From Spirochaetota bacterium (lineage in GTDB: Bacteria; Spirochaetota; B62-G9; DRHN01), in the NCBI GenBank assembly GCA_023136305.1, contig JAGLSF010000133.1:1-5988 (forward strand): a DNA stretch of 5,988 bases. Reading direction: 5' to 3'. The notes beneath the pieces are model-generated. The model saw only the letters and a list, made by a program, of their open reading frames with translations. It searched no databases and was not told the origin of the DNA. Of the stretch, positions 1-5,211 are shown one piece after another (position 1 is the stretch's first letter; every line of letters starts with the position of its first letter). Position numbers and translations under genes: made by a program.

Positions 1-880
1 GGGGGAAATCCTTTCCCTTGTGGAACTGGCAATCGATATCAAGAGAAACTCTGCTCAATACAGCGACAGTCTCACAGGAAAATCCCTGCTCCTCCTTTTT
101 CAGAAAACATCGACCCGCACCCGGGCCGCTTTCGAGCTCGGCATGAAACAATTGGGCGGTGATACGGTGGTCATGGATTGGGAAAGCAGCAATTTCTCCA
201 TATCCCCCATCTCCTATGAAGCACGCTATCTGGAGACAGTTTTCGACTGTATCATGGCGAGGGTTATACATCACGAGGATTTAAGAGAACTTGCTGATTC
301 CGTTCACATCCCGGTTATCAACGGATGCTGTAATCTGTACCACCCATCACAAACTCTCGCCGATCTCATGACTGTTTTTGAAGTGAAGGGAAGTTATGAC
401 ACGTCGATCTGCTACATCGGGGTACAGAACAATGTTGCAAACTCTCTTCTGCTCGCATGCAGCAAGGTAGGTGTTCGCCTGACATTGGTAACGCCCATCC
501 GGGATGAGATTCCTCCCGATGTTGCACAGTGCTTGGAGAAAGGGGATACTGTGGCTGAAACCCTCGATCTCCAAAATGCTCTCAAGGAGTGTGAGTTTAT
601 ATATACGGACACCTGGGTTAACATGGAGCTTTTTCATGATGATGCCTATCGCGAAGAGAAGGAACGGCGTATGAAGCTCCTGTTGCCCTATCAGGTCAAT
701 CGCGGGCTTATAGAGGGAAGTGATGTCCACGTGATGCATGATATGCCCGTTCATCCGGGTTTCGAGATCGATGAGTACGCTATCAACTGTGAAGGGTCGG
801 TAATTTTCAGACAGGCTGAAAACAGGCTCTATACGGCACAGGCGCTTCTCATTGCCCTCATGGGTGGTCAACTCCCCTAG
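1..880 (+). CDS. Ornithine carbamoyltransferase-like protein, 5' end outside window
   Basis: Transcarbamylase of the aspartate/ornithine family, expected to transfer the carbamoyl group of carbamoyl phosphate to an amino group in the cytoplasm. The frame is open to the left edge, and the residues before the GTG at 20 continue the family's first helix, so the true start is upstream. Counting that GTG as residue 1, visible motifs are the carbamoyl-phosphate loop STRTR (31-35), HPSQTLADL (108-116), NNVANS (137-142) and the C-terminal QAENRL segment (265-270). HPSQ, NNVANS and QAENRL favour OTCase over ATCase. However, the ornithine-binding DxWxSMG motif reads DTWVNM (197-202), and the HCLP motif reads HDMP (240-243). 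The acceptor may therefore not be ornithine. It lies 27 nt before pyrE in the same orientation, probably in one operon. Family is secure; substrate is unknown. Confidence 0.85.
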   Translation, partial: GEILSLVELAIDIKRNSAQYSDSLTGKSLLLLFQKTSTRTRAAFELGMKQLGGDTVVMDWESSNFSISPISYEARYLETVFDCIMARVIHHEDLRELADSVHIPVINGCCNLYHPSQTLADLMTVFEVKGSYDTSICYIGVQNNVANSLLLACSKVGVRLTLVTPIRDEIPPDVAQCLEKGDTVAETLDLQNALKECEFIYTDTWVNMELFHDDAYREEKERRMKLLLPYQVNRGLIEGSDVHVMHDMPVHPGFEIDEYAINCEGSVIFRQAENRLYTAQALLIALMGGQLP

Positions 881-907
881 CAGGGAATAAGGGAGGAGGG
901 GAAGAAT

Positions 908-1486
908 ATGGAACATGATAGAGCAGTTCAGCTGCTCAAATCCACGGGTGCTCTGCTGGAAGGCCACTTCTTACTCACATCCGGCAACCACTCCGATACC
1001 TATATTCAGTGTGCTCTGCTGCTCTCCCACCCTCATACCTCCCTCGCCTTCATGGAGGACATAGCTGAGCATTTTTCTGGACAGCGTATCGATACTGTTG
1101 TTGCACCGGCGGTAGGCGGCATTATCGTTGCCTATGAGGTCGCCCGCCTGCTCCGTACAAGGGCGATCTTTTTGGAGCGGGAGCAGGGTATGATGACATT
1201 CCGGCGGGGCTTTCGAATCGAAAGGGGAGAAGCGGTGCTCATCGTGGAGGATGTCATAACGACAGGCGGTTCGGTAATCGAGGTTGGTGATTCTGTACGT
1301 GCTGCCGGCGGTACGGTGAGAGGCTACGCGTCAATCGTAAATCGGTCGAGCGGCAGATTCAAACCCGATGAGCCCTACTACTACTCACTCGAGATGGACG
1401 TTCCCATGTATAAGCCCGATGCCTGTCCGCTCTGCGCTCAAAACATACCGGCGGTAAAACCCGGATCGAGAAACCTGAAAGGGTGA
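908..1486 (+). CDS. pyrE: Orotate phosphoribosyltransferase
   Basis: Joins orotate and PRPP to give OMP and pyrophosphate, the fifth step of UMP synthesis, in the cytoplasm. The 192-residue protein has the type I phosphoribosyltransferase PRPP-binding motif VLIVEDVITTGGS (110-122, acidic pair E114-D115). It also has an early HFLLTSGNHSDTY segment (20-32) typical of PyrE and a flexible-loop region ending in RRGF (99-102). The C-terminus carries CPLC (173-176) followed by IPAVKPGSR, the ending I associate with the shorter 'thermophile/cyanobacterial-type' PyrE subgroup. The start is ATG 908, preceded by a strong purine-rich SD GGAGGAGGGG (892-901). The stop at 1484-1486 is 11 nt before the preferred pyrF ATG, so the two are probably co-transcribed. 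Confidence 0.93.
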   Translation: MEHDRAVQLLKSTGALLEGHFLLTSGNHSDTYIQCALLLSHPHTSLAFMEDIAEHFSGQRIDTVVAPAVGGIIVAYEVARLLRTRAIFLEREQGMMTFRRGFRIERGEAVLIVEDVITTGGSVIEVGDSVRAAGGTVRGYASIVNRSSGRFKPDEPYYYSLEMDVPMYKPDACPLCAQNIPAVKPGSRNLKG

Positions 1487-1490
1487 GGAG
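1485..1490 (+). promoter_or_regulatory. Ribosome binding site deciding the pyrF start
   Basis: GAGGAG lies 7 nt before ATG 1498 and overlaps the pyrE stop codon. It favours ATG 1498 over the in-frame GTG at 1483, which would add five residues and overlap pyrE by 4 nt. Confidence 0.6.
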
Positions 1491-1497
1491 AAAAATC

Positions 1498-2337
1498 ATG
1501 AAAGAGCATCCATACCTGCAGCAACTCCGTGAGGCATTTGGAAGGAGCGGGTCGGTGCTCTGCTTCGGCATGGACCCTGTGGCAGACAGGATGAAGATCG
1601 ATACATCGCGGAATCTCGGCGATGAAATCGTTCGCTACTTTTCATCCATACTTGGGGCCATATCGAACAGGATATCGGCGGTCAAACCCAATGCAGCCTA
1701 CTATCTCCAGTATGGCTCAGAAGGCCTTCAGGCACTTTCGAAACTCACCCAAGCTTCAAAGAAACTGGGCCTGCCGGTGATCATAGACCTGAAGGCCGGG
1801 GACATCGGGCGAACATCTGCAGCCTATGCGCGCTTCGTGTTCGAGGTGATTGGGGGCGACGCGGTGACCCTGAATCCCTATATGGGATTCGACGCCATAG
1901 AGCCATTTACAGGGTACAAAGACAGGGGGTTCTATATTCTGGCACTGACCTCAAACCCGGGTTCCAGGGACTTTCAGTTCAGCAGTCTCGATTCCGGTAT
2001 GCCGCTCTATGAGCGGATACTCGGCACGATCGGATCATGGGCGGTGCAGCATCCCGGAATCGGTGCTGTGGTTGGCGCCACGCAGAGGGATTTCAGCACC
2101 TGCATAGAAAGGGTGCTGCAGAATGGTCATTCACTGCCGCTTCTCATACCGGGCGTGGGGGCTCAGGGTGGAAGTTATAGTGAAATAATGCGCATCCTCA
2201 AAGACAGGGGATACGAGCACGGCTATGTGCGCATTAACGCTTCGTCATCCATCAGTTATGCCCATGAGCGGTTTACCGAAGTCGGCTTCGATGAAGCGGC
2301 AGGCCTGGCTGTTGATGAGCTCACAGGTTCTCCGTGA
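1498..2337 (+). CDS. pyrF: Orotidine 5'-phosphate decarboxylase, class II
   Basis: Decarboxylates OMP to UMP, the last step of de novo pyrimidine synthesis. At 279 residues it has the length of the longer class II family. The catalytic signature D-x-K-x-x-D-I-x-x-T is intact as DLKAGDIGRT (D97, K99, D102, T106). Other family blocks are CFGMDP (22-27), VKPNAAYYLQYGSEG (62-76), LNPYMGFDAIEPF (125-137) and the IPGVGAQGG loop (217-225). Two positions are unusual. The catalytic block has A100 where class II enzymes usually read K-R-G-D, and the late INxSR block, whose Arg normally contacts the OMP phosphate, reads INASS with S250. The start is ATG 1498 because of the GAGGAG site 7 nt upstream; GTG 1483 is an alternative. 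It follows pyrE closely, and its 3' end overlaps the convergent NagB-LmbE gene by 17 nt. Confidence 0.9.
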   Translation: MKEHPYLQQLREAFGRSGSVLCFGMDPVADRMKIDTSRNLGDEIVRYFSSILGAISNRISAVKPNAAYYLQYGSEGLQALSKLTQASKKLGLPVIIDLKAGDIGRTSAAYARFVFEVIGGDAVTLNPYMGFDAIEPFTGYKDRGFYILALTSNPGSRDFQFSSLDSGMPLYERILGTIGSWAVQHPGIGAVVGATQRDFSTCIERVLQNGHSLPLLIPGVGAQGGSYSEIMRILKDRGYEHGYVRINASSSISYAHERFTEVGFDEAAGLAVDELTGSP

Positions 2338-4651
2338 GTTTCTTGAGTTCCCGGGAATGCTGGTAGAGTTCATCGAGACTCATTGATTTCATGAAGACCA
2401 TGCCCCTTGTGGCACGAAGCAGCGCACTTCTGTGTTCATTGAAGAACTCCCGCCCGAGACAGGTCTTGAGCATCTGATACTGCTCTACCTGTATCTTTTG
2501 TGCCAGCCTGGAAAAGGGGCCGTCGTATTCGTGGGATGGAAATGAAGCATCCTTCTGTGAGAGAAAGGAGTTCTTGAAGGCATTGTCCTGCAGAGCAAAC
2601 ATATTGAGAGATACGGGGATAAACATGTCCGCCTCCGACGGGTGGAATCGATACCAAACGTTTCGATAACCCCACACCTCAATATCCCTGCGTCCCGTTT
2701 CGTCTGCATAGAATCTGAGCGCCTCTGAGAGCGCCTGAAGCACCTTGTAGTGTGTGTCAGGACCGCTTGCTTCCGGGTCAAGTGCGACGCTCACCACATC
2801 AGGCTGTGTCTTCCTCAGCAATGCTACAATAGGAGTGACGTCACGCTCCACGGTTGGTTCTTCGGTAAAAATGTCACCCGTGTAAAAGCCAAGCTGGAGA
2901 TGATGTACTGAATCCGAGTGCCATCCGAAATATCCCCACAGGCAGTCTCCCTCCCACTCCCTGCACGTTCCCTTGAGTTTCTGAATGAGATGCAGGTCTT
3001 TTTTTCCAGGGTACTGGGTTTTAAAATAGTTGATCAGCTCCGCAATACGGTCTCTGATCTGTTCGATGTCGTTTTCTTCGTACAGGGCTATAAGGTTGCG
3101 CAGAAGTCGGCGAAGACGGCCTTCGTTTTTCATTGCCGGCGAATCAGCTGCTACACCGTCGAGGTACTGCCAGACATCCCTGTTCTTGCCTATGGTGTTT
3201 TCCGGATTGAAGTAATCCTCCCTGTACAGCTCATCAAAGCCATGTCTGTCAAGTACGTCCTTCAGGTCTGTGATGAGATCAAGCATGAATCGGTTTGTGA
3301 CTGCGGTGAATCCGCTGGTAAAGGTGACAAAGCAGTGTTTGGTACTGTGGTCGCGGATGTGCCGCACAACTCCTGGAAGATACCCAAGCATGATATCGTC
3401 ATGATGAGGTTCTGTGTGCAAGAAGGTCCGTTCACTTTTTGCTGCAATGCCACGCTCAATTTTCTCTAAAAGTGCTGAAATGACCCTCTCCTTCAGGGAA
3501 CTAAGGCTTCCCTGTTCATTCCGGAGAAGCAGTTTACCGTACCCATTGCTCTCAAGGTGTTTTTTCTCAAGTTTTGCAATGGGTATACGCTGTTCGAGTG
3601 ATATATCAATAATGATACGTACTGCAACCTGTGGTTCGATCTTTGTGTCGGATTTGATAAGGGCGATGTTCCTCTCAGGGAGGTTCTTTGCGGCCCCTCT
3701 CGTGAGATAGAAACGGGCTTCCGGAAGATCGTGGAGTGCAGTGGCGGGGTAGTGTATGGTTTGCTCCCTGAGGATTGAATTGGCAACAATATTCGCCTTC
3801 GCCTCCCCGGCAGCAATGATGAGTGCAACACAGGATGTGTTGTACGTGATGGTAGCGAGCCCGATGGTGATGACGACCCTCTTTCGTGCTATCTCCATGC
3901 CACCGAGGTCCTGGGCTGCCGCGGCCTGGGTTTCGTAATTGGTGCGTGTCAGGCGGGTGGTTGAGAATAGATCAGAGCCGCGTATATTGAACCCGATGTG
4001 CCCGTCCGGTCCAATGCCCCCGAGGAAGAAACCGATCCCACCCAACTCCCGTATCTTTCGTTCATACTCGATGCACCACTCATCAATACGTTCAAGTGCC
4101 TGTTTCTGCAGCTTTTCCTTCTTGTCTGCGGGCTGGCGGTATCGAAGGGTCAGATCGACTTCACCATCCCCCCAAACCTCTTCGAGCTCCTGACCCTCCC
4201 CGAGGCCGATATGGTCACAGTTAATAAGAAGGGCCTTTTCGGCATCGAGGCCGAATCCTTCGAGATAGTATTTTTTTACATAGAAGTAAAAGCTGTTGTG
4301 CTGAAGAGGATTGATGGGGTAAAACTCATCGATCTGCACAAAATGAAGGCCCCACATAACCGGTTTCTTCGAAGCATCCACTCCTGAGGCTTCCAGTTCT
4401 TGTTGTATTTTCCTGTCATTCCATCCTGTGAGATATCGATTCACCTCTTTTATGAAATATTCAGGTGTCTTTCCAGTCGGCAGGCTGATGACACCCTTCG
4501 GATTTTCCTGTACCCACTCTAAAAAGCGGAGTGCGGTCAGCCTTCCAAGTTCGGGGAAGCTCGGCACCACGATACAGCCAATTCTCTCGCTGTCGCTCTT
4601 AAGTTTCATACCGGTAGTGGACAAGAACTGATCTTCCACCTTTGATCCCAT
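2321..4651 (-). CDS. Two-domain protein: NagB-type glucosamine-6-phosphate deaminase fused to LmbE/PIG-L deacetylase
   Basis: The 776-residue cytoplasmic protein has two domains. Residues about 22-325 form a NagB/6PGL-fold deaminase domain: sugar-phosphate loop LPTGKTP (57-63), IDEF with the equivalent of E. coli NagB D72 (D108), GGIGPDGHIGFN (211-222) with D216 and H218 matching D141 and H143, R233 for R158, and K285 for K208. Residues about 405-735 form a LmbE/PIG-L domain: zinc motif PHHDD (415-419, usually PHPDD), a late DPEASGPDTH segment with a possible third ligand (H634), and a WGYRNVW block (660-666), with a charged helical insertion between. The pairing suggests deacetylation of an N-acetyl-hexosamine phosphate followed by deamination. 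That is an inference, since E148 and R172 equivalents are I223 and Q247. The frame is open to 5059, but ATG 4651 is preferred: NagB homology begins soon after it, and an SD site and promoter lie just upstream. ATG 4609 is a less likely start. Confidence 0.87.
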   Translation of the reverse strand: MGSKVEDQFLSTTGMKLKSDSERIGCIVVPSFPELGRLTALRFLEWVQENPKGVISLPTGKTPEYFIKEVNRYLTGWNDRKIQQELEASGVDASKKPVMWGLHFVQIDEFYPINPLQHNSFYFYVKKYYLEGFGLDAEKALLINCDHIGLGEGQELEEVWGDGEVDLTLRYRQPADKKEKLQKQALERIDEWCIEYERKIRELGGIGFFLGGIGPDGHIGFNIRGSDLFSTTRLTRTNYETQAAAAQDLGGMEIARKRVVITIGLATITYNTSCVALIIAAGEAKANIVANSILREQTIHYPATALHDLPEARFYLTRGAAKNLPERNIALIKSDTKIEPQVAVRIIIDISLEQRIPIAKLEKKHLESNGYGKLLLRNEQGSLSSLKERVISALLEKIERGIAAKSERTFLHTEPHHDDIMLGYLPGVVRHIRDHSTKHCFVTFTSGFTAVTNRFMLDLITDLKDVLDRHGFDELYREDYFNPENTIGKNRDVWQYLDGVAADSPAMKNEGRLRRLLRNLIALYEENDIEQIRDRIAELINYFKTQYPGKKDLHLIQKLKGTCREWEGDCLWGYFGWHSDSVHHLQLGFYTGDIFTEEPTVERDVTPIVALLRKTQPDVVSVALDPEASGPDTHYKVLQALSEALRFYADETGRRDIEVWGYRNVWYRFHPSEADMFIPVSLNMFALQDNAFKNSFLSQKDASFPSHEYDGPFSRLAQKIQVEQYQMLKTCLGREFFNEHRSALLRATRGMVFMKSMSLDELYQHSRELKKLTENL

Positions 4652-4657
4652 AGTCGG

Positions 4658-4663
4658 CCCCCT
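4658..4663 (-). promoter_or_regulatory. Ribosome binding site of the NagB-LmbE gene
   Basis: On the minus strand AGGGGG lies 6 nt before ATG 4651. It is a G-rich but acceptable SD match at normal spacing and supports this start over upstream in-frame ATGs. Confidence 0.5.
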
Positions 4664-4679
4664 GTCTGGTCTGGACTCT

Positions 4680-4708
4680 ATTGTAACAGAATGAATTTTT
4701 CGGAGCAA
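4680..4708 (-). promoter_or_regulatory. Sigma70-like promoter of the NagB-LmbE gene
   Basis: Read on the minus strand, TTGCTC (4703-4708) and TACAAT (4680-4685) are separated by exactly 17 nt. The -10 matches the consensus at 5 of 6 positions and the -35 at 3 of 6. Transcription would begin near 4673, giving a leader of about 20 nt that contains the SD site. This fits a coding start at 4651 and would place the upstream open frame outside the transcript. It was found by eye, so it remains a prediction. Confidence 0.55.
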
Positions 4709-4783
4709 ATGAAAAGGTGGTTTAAGAATCCCTTCTTTGTAAGTATCTTTAACCCACTGGAATTGTGAATACGTTACAGGTAC

Positions 4784-4942
4784 ATGAGTGAGGCAATGAC
4801 CTTTACCTACAGACTTGATAATAAACCTATACTCGAGGATATACAGATTCCACTTGAGCCGGGAACCTTTATAATTCTCACCGGAGTCGAAAACCAGGCC
4901 TTCAGTCTTATGGAACGGGGACTTTACAAATTTTATGATTAG
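4784..4942 (+). pseudogene. N-terminal fragment of an ABC-transporter ATPase
   Basis: A 52-codon plus-strand frame (ATG 4784, TAG 4940-4942) reads like the start of an ABC ATP-binding subunit: MTFTYRLDNKPILEDI, then PLEPGTFIILTG (residues 5-34). This is the usual first strand with its aromatic residue, the 'K-P-I-L-x-D-I' strand, the 'x-x-G-x-F' turn and the strand leading into Walker A. The Walker A stretch itself is degenerate (GVENQAFSL instead of GxxGxGKST). The frame then ends after ten unrelated residues, whereas a complete ATPase domain has over 200. No SD site better than CAGG (4777-4780) is seen, and the frame is closed upstream by a TGA at 4766. It is most simply a remnant of a gene once divergent from the NagB-LmbE gene. 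A small functional protein is possible but less likely. Confidence 0.5.
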
Positions 4943-5150
4943 AAAATAATAGTGCATTAAAATAATTAGATTGAAGGTAGATATTGCTGACATATTAGTT
5001 ATGTCCTCGGAGTATATTCTAGAATATTTTTTTAAAACAAATGAAGAAAGGCTTATCAATTCATTAAAAACGCGTATTTCATATTTTCAGATTTAGTTAG
5101 TCTGAATAGTGTGTAACTTATGATATCTCAGATGCTTTAGTTTGCTCGGT
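4943..5150. other. AT-rich intergenic stretch without a recognisable gene
   Basis: This stretch is clearly richer in A+T than the genes on its left. On the plus strand one frame is open from 4953 to the TAG at 5094-5096. With the TTG at 4971 as start it would encode about 41 residues; the segment from ATG 5001 begins MSSEYILEYFFKTNEERL. It matches no family I know, and no clear SD site precedes it. It could be the tail of a lost gene or chance. A weak hairpin, TTCAGA (5086-5091) pairing with TCTGAA (5101-5106) across a 9-nt loop, has no U-tract and is not a convincing terminator. No tRNA, insertion-sequence end or inverted-repeat pair was found. Confidence 0.4.
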
Positions 5151-5178
5151 TTGTTATTTTGAAAAAGGAGAATATAAT
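5151..5178 (+). promoter_or_regulatory. Sigma70-like promoter of the BMP-family gene
   Basis: TTGTTA (5151-5156, 4 of 6 to the -35 consensus) and a perfect TATAAT (5173-5178) are separated by 16 nt. Transcription should start near 5185, leaving a leader of about 27 nt. The leader contains AAGGAGAG (5201-5208), a strong SD just before ATG 5212. It is too short for a riboswitch, so control would have to act at the promoter or elsewhere. Confidence 0.65.
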
Positions 5179-5211
5179 TCCCTATTTTTAATCCTAAAAA
5201 AAGGAGAGATC

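Noticed and set aside
347..967. Long minus-strand open frame opposite the carbamoyltransferase gene
   Set aside because: It lies almost wholly antisense to a well-supported gene, has no recognisable motif and no convincing SD site, so it is a shadow frame.
2918..3469. 183-codon plus-strand frame inside the NagB-LmbE gene
   Set aside because: It is antisense to the LmbE domain, whose motifs fix the minus strand as coding, and no family resemblance is visible.
4664..4674. Direct repeat GTCTGGTCTGG between promoter and start of the NagB-LmbE gene as an operator
   Set aside because: The repeat is only two short tandem units with no dyad symmetry and no known regulator site that it resembles.
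5086..5106. Hairpin TTCAGA...TCTGAA as a terminator
   Set aside because: The 6-bp AT-rich stem with a 9-nt loop and no following U-tract is too weak for an intrinsic terminator.
4700..5150. Shared TTTGCTC element upstream of both the NagB-LmbE and BMP genes
   Set aside because: It forms the -35 region in one promoter but lies 25 nt from the -10 in the other. A 7-base match in a region this size can arise by chance.
5100..5211. Possible purine riboswitch before the BMP gene
   Set aside because: Nucleoside transporters sometimes have one, but the predicted leader is only about 27 nt, and the conserved purine-aptamer loops are not present upstream.
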